Shown piece by piece: positions 7,675-15,040 of a stretch of 21,223 nucleotides of DNA. The notes under the pieces were generated by a model. That model ran no database searches. It saw only the letters and a program-made list of their open reading frames with translations, and had not been told where the DNA came from. Position numbers and translations under genes: made by a program. Origin of the DNA: Clostridiales bacterium UBA3259 (GTDB lineage: Bacteria > Bacillota_A > Clostridia > Oscillospirales > Oscillospiraceae). The stretch lies in assembly GCA_002362625.1 (NCBI GenBank), contig DEUP01000023.1, positions 1 through 21,223 of the forward strand. Direction: 5' to 3'. Positions within the stretch are counted from its first letter, which is position 1. Each line of letters starts with the position of its first letter.

Positions 7675-8781
7675 TTATGATTTTTTAACGCTGCCCTTTT
7701 GAATTTCAATGGTTTTTCCCAGCCTTGTAAGCCGTCCCGGCTCACAGCAGGTGATGAAGACCTGGCCGCCCTGAATCTGATTCAATACAAAGTCCTGCCG
7801 ACCCGGGTCAAGCTCCGAAAGAACATCGTCCAGCAGCAGCACCGGCTCCTCGCCCCATTCCCGGCGGATCAGCTCCCGCTGGGCAAGCTTTAAGCTGATG
7901 GCGGCGGTTCGGGTCTGACCCTGGGAACCGTAGGTCTTCAGGTCGATACCGGAAAGGCGTATGGTGAAGTCGTCCTTGTGAGGGCCGGTCAGGCATTGGG
8001 CGGTTTCCAGTTCAGCCTTTTGATGGTCTTCCAGATGGGCGATCAGATTGTCTGTCAGCACGGAGAGGTCGGCAAAGGGATCCTTCACCGTAGACACGGT
8101 TTTGTAATCCAGAGTAAATGTCTCGTTTCCTCCCGAAAATTGATGGTGAAACCGGGCAGCTTCCCGCTGAAGCCCCTCATAAAACCGTGCCCGGTAGGAA
8201 ATCAGCAGCGCTCCCACCTGACACAGCCGGAGATTGTATTCCGGCAAGATTTCCAGAACCGCCGGATTTTCAAAGTGATCCTTAAGAATCCGGTTTTTTT
8301 GTTCCAGAATCCGGTTATATTCCGTGAGGGCGGCATCATAATTGGGCCGAAGCGCGCATAATACCGAATCGCCGAACCTGCGCCGCTGGGCGGCTCCGGT
8401 TTTCAGAATCAGCAGATCCTCCGGGCAGAACAGCACTCCGGGCAGCACCCCGGCGATTTCCTCCAGGGATTTTTTTCTGACCCCGTTGCGGAACATCTGT
8501 CTGGGACGGGAAGCGGCAAACAGCAGAAACCGAAGACTTTGCTGCCGCTCCTGGGAGAAAATGTCGCCCTTTAATTCCGCGAATTCCGCTCCGAAGCCGA
8601 TCATCTCCCGACTGACCATGGCCCGGAAGCTTTTTCCGCAGCCCAGGTAATAGATTCCTTCCAGCAGATTTGTCTTTCCCTGGGCGTTGTCTCCCACAAT
8701 CAGGTTGACCCCCGGATCAAACTCAATGGTTTCCTCCTGATAGTTCCGGAAGGAACGTAGGTAAAGGGAATTTAAATTCAT
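7675..8781 (-). CDS. recF: DNA replication and repair protein RecF
   Basis: RecF is an SMC/ABC-like ATPase that loads RecA at gaps together with RecO and RecR. The 368-aa product has the usual length. Walker A is G-D-N-A-Q-G-K-T at 30-37, the RecF/ABC signature S-Q-G-Q-T-R-T is at 286-292, and the Walker B and D-loop region L-L-L-D-D-V-L-S-E-L-D is at 315-325. The start overlaps the yaaA stop by four bases (ATGA), the normal coupled arrangement in Firmicutes. Confidence 0.96.
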   Translation of the reverse strand: MNLNSLYLRSFRNYQEETIEFDPGVNLIVGDNAQGKTNLLEGIYYLGCGKSFRAMVSREMIGFGAEFAELKGDIFSQERQQSLRFLLFAASRPRQMFRNGVRKKSLEEIAGVLPGVLFCPEDLLILKTGAAQRRRFGDSVLCALRPNYDAALTEYNRILEQKNRILKDHFENPAVLEILPEYNLRLCQVGALLISYRARFYEGLQREAARFHHQFSGGNETFTLDYKTVSTVKDPFADLSVLTDNLIAHLEDHQKAELETAQCLTGPHKDDFTIRLSGIDLKTYGSQGQTRTAAISLKLAQRELIRREWGEEPVLLLDDVLSELDPGRQDFVLNQIQGGQVFITCCEPGRLTRLGKTIEIQKGSVKKS

Positions 8782-9023
8782 GCTTTTTGCTCAATCCGGA
8801 AGGTCTGGCCGGAGAAGGTGAAGGTGTCTCCGTCCCGAAGCTTTTTGCCCCGCATGGTGCAGTTCTCTCCGTTTACCAGAACGTCTCCGCCCTGGATGAT
8901 CTGCTTTGCCTCACCGCCGGAAAATACCACATTGGCGTATTTCATGGCATCCTGAAGCTTAATAAATTCCGTGGTGATATACAGAGGGGTGATCAGTTCC
9001 TTCTTTTTGACCACTACTTTCAT
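8778..9023 (-). CDS. yaaA: S4-domain RNA-binding protein YaaA
   Basis: The 81-aa protein is one S4-type RNA-binding domain: F-I-K-L-Q-D-A-M-K-Y-A begins the helix pair at about residue 20, followed by G-G-E-A-K-Q-I-I-Q-G-G-D-V-L-V-N-G. It occupies the conserved slot between dnaN and recF held by YaaA in Bacillus. Members bind RNA and are often linked to ribosomes, but the exact role is not settled. GGAGG precedes the ATG by seven bases. Confidence 0.9.
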   Translation of the reverse strand: MKVVVKKKELITPLYITTEFIKLQDAMKYANVVFSGGEAKQIIQGGDVLVNGENCTMRGKKLRDGDTFTFSGQTFRIEQKA

Positions 9024-9037
9024 TTTGTTTCCTCCAA

Positions 9038-10144
9038 TCAGCTTTTGATCCGCACAGGCAGAACCATATAGGAGAAATCATACTTATCCTCCGCCGGAGT
9101 CATGACAATAGGACTTAAGCCGTTGGTCAGCTCCAAAGTCACTTCCTCACTGGGAACGGCCTTCAGCGCCTCGGCCAGGTAACGGACGTTGAAGCCGATC
9201 TCCAATTCCTTACCGTCACCGGCAAAGCTGCACCGGTCCTCCGCCACGCCAATGGTGGTATTGGTCTTCATCTGCAGCTCCTGATTGCCGAAGACGCAGC
9301 GAATGGGGCTTTTGTACTTCTCGGAAACGATCAGACCCACCCGCTCCACAGAGGAAGCCAGGTCGGAAACATGAGCCACCAGCTTAATAGGGCAGTTGGT
9401 GGGAACCACCCGCCGCCAATCCAGGAATTCTCCTTCCAGCAGGCGGCAGACCAGGGTAGCCTTCCCCACCTGGAAGAGAATGTGCTTTCTGCCCAGGGTG
9501 AAGGAGGCGGGATCGTCGGAATCGGAGACGATTTTTTCCACTTCCTTCAGACCGGCGGAGGGAACCACGAAGTTCATCTCCCGTCCGGTGCCCTCCTCGG
9601 GATAGTAAGTCCGTCTTGCCAGCCGGAAGCCGTCCACGGCAATGGTGGTGATGGTATCGTCCGCCACCTCGAACTTGACGCCGGTGTGAATGGGCCGTCC
9701 CTGGTTTTCGGATACGGCAAAAATGGTGCCGTTAATCAGCTCCTTCAGCTTGTTCTGGGGCAGCTTCACGGGACGGCCGTCGTTTACGTCGGGCAGCTCC
9801 GGATAATCCTCGGAGGATTCCGCGGAAATGGTGAAGGAGGCGTAGCCGGAACGGATGGAAACCTTGTAGCTGTCGTCCACCACCACGGTGACGGGGCCTT
9901 CCGGAAGACGGCGGATGATATCGCCGAAGAGCCTGGCGGGGAGAATGCAGGCGCCGGGATCGGATACCTCCGCTTCAATGTCGTAGGTAATGGCTGTTTC
10001 CATATTATAGCCGGTAAGGCTGATGCCTAAGCCGGCCTTGCAGAGAATGCCTTCCAGGACAGAAATGCTGCTTTTCTGGGCTACGGTTCGGCTGGCGATG
10101 TTCAGTCCCGTAACCAGCATGTTTTTTTCACAGGTAAAACGCAT
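9038..10144 (-). CDS. dnaN: DNA polymerase III beta subunit (sliding clamp)
   Basis: The 368-aa protein is the ring-shaped processivity clamp of the replicase. It begins M-R-F-T-C-E-K and has the three clamp subdomains in order, ending with the conserved Y-M-V-L-P-V-R-I segment that forms part of the partner-binding pocket. The ATG follows AAAGGA at a suitable distance. It is the first gene downstream of oriC on this strand and starts the dnaN-yaaA-recF-gyrB-gyrA-rnhA-remB series. A weak promoter candidate (TTAACC, 17 bp, TTTAAA) lies in its leader. Confidence 0.97.
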   Translation of the reverse strand: MRFTCEKNMLVTGLNIASRTVAQKSSISVLEGILCKAGLGISLTGYNMETAITYDIEAEVSDPGACILPARLFGDIIRRLPEGPVTVVVDDSYKVSIRSGYASFTISAESSEDYPELPDVNDGRPVKLPQNKLKELINGTIFAVSENQGRPIHTGVKFEVADDTITTIAVDGFRLARRTYYPEEGTGREMNFVVPSAGLKEVEKIVSDSDDPASFTLGRKHILFQVGKATLVCRLLEGEFLDWRRVVPTNCPIKLVAHVSDLASSVERVGLIVSEKYKSPIRCVFGNQELQMKTNTTIGVAEDRCSFAGDGKELEIGFNVRYLAEALKAVPSEEVTLELTNGLSPIVMTPAEDKYDFSYMVLPVRIKS

Positions 10145-10229
10145 ATTGTCGTTCCTTTCTTGTATTCGGATTTAAAAATATAGAAAAATCATAGGTTAAG
10201 GCAGTCGTAACAGCCGTAGAGAAAAAATA

Positions 10230-10384
10230 TGTGGAAAAGTGGGTTTTCTCTTAGAGGGTCAAGGCTTTTTTATCCACAGGCCAATGTGGAAATCAGATAA
10301 CTTATCCACAGGGGCTGTGGACGTCTTTTTCTGACAAAGTTATCCACAAAAAATTTATCCACATTCCACAGTTTCTGTGGATAA
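10230..10384. other. oriC: oriC: DnaA-box array between dnaA and dnaN
   Basis: Perfect DnaA boxes (TTATCCACA or its complement) lie at 10270-10278, 10302-10310, 10340-10348, 10355-10363 and, in opposite orientation, 10376-10384. Weaker sites are TGTGGAAAA at 10230-10238, TGTGGAAAT at 10285-10293 and CATTCCACA at 10362-10370. AT-rich tracts flank the array at about 10170-10200 and 10381-10425 and are candidate unwinding regions. Position between dnaA and dnaN is the standard place for the Firmicute origin. No box array is seen upstream of dnaA, so any second origin half would have to be elsewhere. Confidence 0.93.
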
Positions 10385-10420
10385 ATTTTGAAATAAAGAA
10401 AGGGCAAGAGAAAAAAGCAT

Positions 10421-10590
10421 TTTTAGGAAGCTCTGATGAAATCGGCAAGAGCAGGTGCCGAGAGATTTTGGCACAAGCGAAAGTTCAGAAAACCGAGGAA
10501 TGCTGTATGTATTTCCGGCTTTATGAACTGTGCGATTGGGTCAAAAGATCCGGCAGCTGCCGCAGGCGATTTATTCAGAGGTTCCTAAAA
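10421..10590. repeat. 170-bp imperfect palindrome (MITE-like) between oriC boxes and dnaA
   Basis: The two ends form a 24-bp terminal inverted repeat matching at 21 of 24 positions; the outer part is TTTTAGGAA at 10421-10429 and TTCCTAAAA at 10582-10590. The similarity continues inward: blocks such as GTTCA, AAA-CCG and GCAG-TGCCG in the left arm reappear complemented in the right arm, so almost the whole element folds on itself around a centre near 10506. It begins four bases from the dnaA stop codon. It carries no open frame of note. It may be a miniature mobile element, with TA at both outer edges, or a large terminator structure for dnaA. Confidence 0.75.
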
Positions 10591-10594
10591 GGAA

Positions 10595-11908
10595 CTACAG
10601 ACTGGAATTGATGTTGGAGGTAATGTCCCGGATGTTGTTCTGCATGTTCTGGTCTCCGTTTTTCAGGGCGACCTCCACCTTGCGGATGGCATAGAGAACG
10701 GTGGAGTGATCCCGGCCGAATTCCTTGCCGATGTCTGGCAGGCTCAGATTGGTCAGCTTTCGGATCAGGTACATGGCAGTCTGCCGAGCTTCGGCGGTAC
10801 CCTTGTTTTTCTGAGTTCCCCGGAGAACGCTTTCATCCACATTGTAGAACTTGCTCACCTGGGTAATAATCAGGGCGGGAGTAGGCAGGGCGTTGCCCTC
10901 GCTTTTAAACATGTCGTTGATAACACCGGAGATGTGAGGGAGATCCATAGGCATATTGTTCAGATCCCGGTAGGCCAGGATCTTCTTTACGGTGCCCTCC
11001 AGTTGCCGGACATTTGTGGTGATGTTGGTGGCAATGTAGTTGCAAACATCGTCAGGCAGATCCAACCCCAACTGCTTGGCCTTGTTTTTCAGAATGGCCA
11101 TACGGGTTTCATAGTTGGGCGGATTGATTTCCGTGGTGATGCCCCACAGAAAACGGCTGCGGAGCCGTTCCTCCAGGGTCAGCATATCGTCCGGCTTTCG
11201 GTCGCTGGTGAGGACGATTTGCTTATGCTCTTCGTAAAGCTTATTAAAGGTGTGGAAGAATTCCTCCTGGGTGGATTCCTTGCCGGCAATGAACTGAATA
11301 TCGTCCACCAGAAACAGATCCGCTTCCCGGTATTTGGAACGAAATTCAATATTCTTGCCGTTTTTGATGGCGTCAATCAGTTCATTGGTGAACTGGTCGC
11401 CCTTGATGTAGACGATGTTGGCGTCGGGATTGTCCTTGCGGATGCCGTTGGCAATGGCATAGAGCAGATGGGTCTTTCCCACACCGGGAGGGCCGTAGAG
11501 AAATAGGGGATTGTAATTCTGTCCCGGGTTTTTCGATACGTAAGTAGCGGCGGAATGGGCAAACTGGTTGGACGGACCCACAATAAAGTTGTCAAAGGTG
11601 AACTGGGGATTAAAGTCCATGGCGGATACGGGACGGCCCTTGGCTTTTCTGGCCTTCATCTCCTCGTCGCCGAATACCAGAAGCTTCGCGTCGGAATTAA
11701 AAATCTCCTTTAACGCGTCCTGAATGTAGCCGGTACAGCGCTTGCGGATGATCTCCCGACGGAAGTCTGAGGGGGAATAGAGAATCAGATTGGTTTCGTT
11801 CAGCTCAATAACCTCGGCATCATCGAACCAGGCGGAGACGGTGACGGCGTCCAGACGATCCTCAATGTAGGATAAAACCTTTGCCCATACGTAGGCGGAA
11901 GAGTACAT
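10595..11908 (-). CDS. dnaA: Chromosomal replication initiator DnaA
   Basis: DnaA is the AAA+ initiator that binds the boxes in oriC and opens the duplex. The 437-aa protein has domain I at about 1-75, a short linker II, and an AAA+ domain with Walker A G-P-P-G-V-G-K-T at 139-146 and Walker B L-F-L-V-D-D at 198-203. The DNA-binding domain IV has the signature F-G-R-D-H-S-T-V at 397-404. The Walker A differs from the common G-x-x-G-L-G-K-T only in the loop. The ATG follows AGGAG by seven bases. A promoter and a leader hairpin are seen upstream. Confidence 0.97.
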   Translation of the reverse strand: MYSSAYVWAKVLSYIEDRLDAVTVSAWFDDAEVIELNETNLILYSPSDFRREIIRKRCTGYIQDALKEIFNSDAKLLVFGDEEMKARKAKGRPVSAMDFNPQFTFDNFIVGPSNQFAHSAATYVSKNPGQNYNPLFLYGPPGVGKTHLLYAIANGIRKDNPDANIVYIKGDQFTNELIDAIKNGKNIEFRSKYREADLFLVDDIQFIAGKESTQEEFFHTFNKLYEEHKQIVLTSDRKPDDMLTLEERLRSRFLWGITTEINPPNYETRMAILKNKAKQLGLDLPDDVCNYIATNITTNVRQLEGTVKKILAYRDLNNMPMDLPHISGVINDMFKSEGNALPTPALIITQVSKFYNVDESVLRGTQKNKGTAEARQTAMYLIRKLTNLSLPDIGKEFGRDHSTVLYAIRKVEVALKNGDQNMQNNIRDITSNINSSL

Positions 11909-11939
11909 AAGGAGGCTCCTTTCCTGTTTCTATACAAAA

Positions 11940-11962
11940 GCCCAAAACCATGCATTTTGGGC
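11940..11962 (-). promoter_or_regulatory. Hairpin in the dnaA 5' leader
   Basis: GCCCAAAA at 11940-11947 pairs perfectly with TTTTGGGC at 11955-11962 around a 7-nt loop. In the dnaA transcript it falls between the predicted start point and the ribosome site and is followed by TTTTG, so it resembles a weak intrinsic terminator. It is a candidate attenuator of dnaA expression; the function is inferred. Confidence 0.5.
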
Positions 11963-11979
11963 AAACCTTCTCACCCTAA

Positions 11980-12008
11980 ATTTTATCACATTTTACTAGA
12001 AAACACAA
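11980..12008 (-). promoter_or_regulatory. Likely dnaA promoter
   Basis: On the minus strand TTGTGT (12003-12008) and TAAAAT (11980-11985) are exactly 17 bp apart, giving a start near 11973 and a leader of about 65 nt. The -10 is strong and the -35 keeps only the TTG. No DnaA box overlaps it, so classical DnaA autorepression is not evident from sequence. Confidence 0.6.
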
Positions 12009-12107
12009 GGCTTTTTTGGTTAAAATAAAATGATATTCGGAGTATCCCTTCCAAAAAACAGCCCAATTTCCCACTGTCGGCGGACAAAAATTTCTGCCCC
12101 ATGGACA

Positions 12108-12145
12108 ATTGGGAAAGACCCCCACAAACCCTTTCGTTTCCCAAT
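12108..12145. repeat. Inverted repeats upstream of the YitT-gene promoter
   Basis: ATTGGGAAA at 12108-12116 and TTTCCCAAT at 12137-12145 are perfect inverted 9-mers. CTTTCGTTT at 12131-12139 has its complement AAACGAAAG at 12227-12235 on the other side of the promoter. They may be regulator sites or chance. The rest of the 348-bp dnaA-yitT gap holds the divergent promoters and no open frame I can support. Confidence 0.4.
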
Positions 12146-12166
12146 AAAAATTCGTCAATTTGTGCC

Positions 12167-12195
12167 TTGACCCCTGGAAAAACCTATGCTAGAAT
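12167..12195 (+). promoter_or_regulatory. Sigma-A promoter of the YitT-family gene
   Basis: TTGACC at 12167-12172 and TAGAAT at 12190-12195 are 17 bp apart, giving a start near 12202. The 55-nt leader contains a small hairpin (GGATAG, GTTT loop, CTATCC at 12209-12224) before the GGGAG ribosome site. Confidence 0.8.
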
Positions 12196-12256
12196 CTACA
12201 GTTAAGACGGATAGGTTTCTATCCCCAAACGAAAGAAACAGTCAGGGAGTAAGGGT

Positions 12257-13177
12257 ATGCGCATCGCAAAAAAGGTATGGACCTATGCTTTCATTGGGTT
12301 TGTGGCTCTTCTGGGCGCTGTGAACTATCAGCTTTTCGTCTTCCCCAATCAATTTGCCCCTTCCGGTGTCAACGGCATCTGTACCATGATCCAGTATGTC
12401 ACCGGCATCAGCGTGGGCTATTTAAGTCTTCTTATCAACATTCCCCTTGCCATCTGGTGCTATATTGAGGTCAGTAAGCCCATGGCTCTTCGCAGCATGG
12501 TATATGTGATTACCTTCTCTCTGGCGCTGCTTCTGCTGGATTACGTGGATCTCTCCGCCTTTGCCTATTCCACGGAAAACGGCACCAGCAAAATTCTGGG
12601 GCCTTTGGTGGCGGGCGTCATTCAGGGTTATTCCTATTCCATGCTCATTAAGGCCAGCTCCTATACCGGCGGCATTGATTTTGTTTCCGCTATCATCCAT
12701 AAGCGCCGCCCCAATAAGCCCTTCTTTGGTATGAGCTTTGTCATCAACTGCTGCATTGCCATTACCAGCTATTTTGTGTACGGCTATCAGATGGAGCCGG
12801 TGATTTTGTGCATTCTCTATTCCTTCATGTCCACCACCGTAGGCGACCGGCTGATGAAGTCCGGCCGGGAGGCCATCTCCTTTGAGATTATCACGGACTA
12901 TCCGGATGAGATATCCAAGGAGCTGATCAATCGGCTCCACCACTCCGCAACCCTGATCCCCGCCAGAGGCATGTATTCCGGCAAGGAGGTCAGCGTGCTG
13001 CTGTGCGTGGTGAATAAAACCCAGGTGGCGGCCGTGGCAAGCATTGTTAAAAAATATCCTCATACCTTCGCCATTGTGGATCCGGTCAGTGAGATTTTGG
13101 GCAACTTTAAGAAGCTGAGCAGCGATGGCAAGGAAATCCAGGAGGTTCTGGATTCCGGCGACGGCAAAACCTTGTAA
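12257..13177 (+). CDS. YitT-family membrane protein (DUF2179)
   Basis: The 306-aa protein has five hydrophobic segments, roughly at 10-30, 48-70, 78-98, 115-135 and 160-190, with the family's early F-P-N-Q-F-A-P-S-G-V-N-G-I motif and a Y-T-G-G-I-D-F motif after the fourth segment. A soluble C-terminal DUF2179-type domain follows (about 210-280). The family is widespread in Firmicutes; its transport or signalling role is not established. ATG 12257 follows GGGAG by seven bases. It lies 41 bases before the IMP dehydrogenase gene with no terminator between, so the two may share a transcript. Confidence 0.88.
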   Translation: MRIAKKVWTYAFIGFVALLGAVNYQLFVFPNQFAPSGVNGICTMIQYVTGISVGYLSLLINIPLAIWCYIEVSKPMALRSMVYVITFSLALLLLDYVDLSAFAYSTENGTSKILGPLVAGVIQGYSYSMLIKASSYTGGIDFVSAIIHKRRPNKPFFGMSFVINCCIAITSYFVYGYQMEPVILCILYSFMSTTVGDRLMKSGREAISFEIITDYPDEISKELINRLHHSATLIPARGMYSGKEVSVLLCVVNKTQVAAVASIVKKYPHTFAIVDPVSEILGNFKKLSSDGKEIQEVLDSGDGKTL

Positions 13178-13218
13178 GAAAAAGTAAAATATTCATTTAA
13201 AAACAGGAGGAAAAACAA

Positions 13219-14724
13219 ATGGCGTACTATTATCCGGAACCCAGCCGCACCTTCAGCGAGTATCTTCTGATCCCCGGCTATACCTCAGAAGACTGCATCC
13301 CCGACCGTGTCAGTCTGAGAACGCCCCTTGTCAAGTACCGTAAGGGCTTTGAAGAGCCTGCCATTTCTCTGAATGTGCCTTTGACCTCCGCGGTCATGCA
13401 GTCCGTTTCCAACGATACCCTGGCCATCGCCCTGGCCAAGGAAGGCGGCATCAGCTTCATCTTCGGCTCCCAGACCATTGAGAACCAGGCGGCCATGGTG
13501 GCAAGAGTGAAGGGGTATAAGGCCGGCTTCGTCACCTCCGCCTCCAACCTGACCCCTGACGCCACTTTGGCGGACGTATTGGCTCTGAAGGCCAAGAACG
13601 GCTTCTCCACCGTGGCCATTACCGAGGACGGCACCGCGTGCGGTAAGCTCCTGGGTCTGGTCACCAGCCGTGACTATCGTGTTTCCCGGATGGAGCCTAC
13701 CGACAAGGTAGCGGACTTCATGACGCCCCGTGAGCGTCTGATCACCGCCCCCAAGGAAACCACCCTGAAGGAAGCCAACGACATTATCTGGGAGCATAAG
13801 CTCAATTCCCTGCCCATTGTGGACGAAAACGACCACCTGATGTACTTCGTCTTCCGGAAGGACTACGCCTCCCACAAGGAAAATCCCCTGGAGCTGCTGG
13901 ACGACAAGAAGCGCTATCTGGTGGGCGCGGGTATCAATACCCGGGACTATGCCACCCGGATCCCTGCCCTGCTGAATGCCGGCGCGGATGTATTGGTGAT
14001 CGACTCCTCCGAGGGCTATACCTGCTGGCAGGAAAAGACCATCAGCTGGGTGCGGGAGCATTACGGCAATACCGTGAAGATCGGCGCGGGCAACGTGGTG
14101 GATCGGGACGGCTTCCGGTTCCTGGCCAGTGCGGGCGCGGACTTTGTAAAGGTTGGTATCGGCGGCGGCTCCATCTGCATCACCAGAGAGACCAAGGGCA
14201 TCGGCCGTGGCCAGGCCACCGCTTTGATTGAGGTTGCCAACGCCCGGGACGAGTACTTCCGGGAGACCGGCATCTATGTGCCCATCTGCTCCGACGGCGG
14301 CATTGTCTACGACTACCACATGACCCTGGCTCTGGCTATGGGCGCGGATTTCCTGATGCTGGGCCGCTACTTCGCCCGGTTCGACGAAAGCCCCACCAAT
14401 AAGGTCATGGTGAACGGCGCCTATATGAAGGAATACTGGGGCGAAGGCTCCAACCGTGCCCGGAACTGGCAGCGCTACGACCTGGGCGGCGCCTCCAAGC
14501 TGAGCTTTGAGGAGGGCGTGGATTCCTACGTCACCTATGCCGGCCCGCTCCATGACAACGTGGAAGCCTCTCTGTACAAGGTCAAGTCCACCATGTGCAA
14601 TGTAGGCGTGACCAACATTCCCGACCTGCAGAAGAACGCCAAGCTGACCCTGGTATCCTCCGTGTCCATCGTAGAGGGCGGCGCCCATGACGTAACCCTC
14701 CGGTCTACCTCCAATATTAAGTAA
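13219..14724 (+). CDS. guaB: IMP dehydrogenase, Tritrichomonas-type
   Basis: IMPDH oxidises IMP to XMP with NAD+, the committed step to GMP. The 501-aa enzyme has the TIM barrel interrupted by a CBS pair at about 115-220. The catalytic loop is [11 protein letters not shown] with C320, and the flap has the catalytic R419-Y420 pair in N-W-Q-R-Y. The N-terminus (Y-Y-x-E-P, then F-x-E-Y-L-L-I-P-G) and the segment I-S-F-I-F-G-S-Q follow, from memory, the Tritrichomonas foetus enzyme rather than the usual bacterial GuaB, with catalytic residues offset by one. AGGAGG precedes the ATG by eight bases. A strong terminator follows. Substrate assignment is firm; the subfamily is from recall. Confidence 0.93.
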   Translation: MAYYYPEPSRTFSEYLLIPGYTSEDCIPDRVSLRTPLVKYRKGFEEPAISLNVPLTSAVMQSVSNDTLAIALAKEGGISFIFGSQTIENQAAMVARVKGYKAGFVTSASNLTPDATLADVLALKAKNGFSTVAITEDGTACGKLLGLVTSRDYRVSRMEPTDKVADFMTPRERLITAPKETTLKEANDIIWEHKLNSLPIVDENDHLMYFVFRKDYASHKENPLELLDDKKRYLVGAGINTRDYATRIPALLNAGADVLVIDSSEGYTCWQEKTISWVREHYGNTVKIGAGNVVDRDGFRFLASAGADFVKVGIGGGSICITRETKGIGRGQATALIEVANARDEYFRETGIYVPICSDGGIVYDYHMTLALAMGADFLMLGRYFARFDESPTNKVMVNGAYMKEYWGEGSNRARNWQRYDLGGASKLSFEEGVDSYVTYAGPLHDNVEASLYKVKSTMCNVGVTNIPDLQKNAKLTLVSSVSIVEGGAHDVTLRSTSNIK

Positions 14725-14736
14725 GTATAAAGCATC

Positions 14737-14769
14737 ATGTCCTCCGGCCAAAGGCCGGAGGACATTTTT
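14737..14769 (+). terminator. Terminator after IMP dehydrogenase
   Basis: A perfect 13-bp stem (14737-14749 with 14753-14765), GC-rich and with an AAA loop, is followed by TTTTT. Confidence 0.93.
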
Positions 14770-14779
14770 ACGAAAAAAT

Positions 14780-14808
14780 TTGCAAACAAATGTACGATAT
14801 GATATTAT
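14780..14808 (+). promoter_or_regulatory. Promoter-like sequence before a gene remnant
   Basis: TTGCAA at 14780-14785 and TATTAT at 14803-14808 are 17 bp apart. An AGGAGGG ribosome-type site follows at about 14818-14824, but no start codon lies at the usual distance behind it. Confidence 0.5.
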
Positions 14809-14843
14809 GAAAGGGAAAGGAGGGACCCGCTTCTGTAGAAAAG

Positions 14844-14990
14844 ATGGAAGCCTGTCTCTGGGAGCAGGGCTATGAACCGGATTTCTCAGAAAGCCGTCTC
14901 CACCATGAGATCTACCTGTCCGATCCCCGGAAGGTTTCTCCGGAAAAGCGGAAAACCATCATCCGGCATCCCATCAAAAAGAGAATATAA
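14844..14990 (+). pseudogene. C-terminal fragment of a GyrI-like/AraC effector-binding domain protein
   Basis: A 48-codon frame from ATG 14844 ends at TAA 14988-14990. Its middle reads H-E-I-Y-L-S-D-P-R-K-V-S-P-E-K, then T-I-I-R-H-P, which I recognise as the last strand-loop-strand of GyrI-like small-molecule-binding domains (about 150 aa when complete). The frame is open a little upstream, giving S-V-E-K before the Met, but meets a stop before any start codon. The AGGAGGG upstream is 19 bases from the ATG, too far to serve it well. I read this as a 5'-truncated remnant, possibly still transcribed. A genuine micro-protein is the alternative. Confidence 0.6.
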
Positions 14991-14991
14991 A

Positions 14992-15030
14992 AACAAACGG
15001 AGAGTCCCATTCCGGGACTCTCCGTTTGTT
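14992..15030. terminator. Bidirectional terminator between the remnant and the dehydratase gene
   Basis: A perfect 17-bp stem (14992-15008 with 15014-15030, loop ATTCC) follows the dehydratase stop on the minus strand and is continued there by TTTTTAT. It can also end transcripts from the plus-strand remnant. Confidence 0.93.
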
Positions 15031-15040
15031 ATCAACACAG

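Noticed and set aside
5589..7688. Very long open frame (699 codons) opposite gyrB
   Set aside because: It is the mirror of gyrB's GC-biased codons; the product has no recognisable domain, and gyrB is certain.
13285..14751. 488-codon minus-strand frame opposite IMP dehydrogenase
   Set aside because: Antisense shadow of a certain gene; Gly/His/Val-rich product typical of reverse-strand GC-rich coding.
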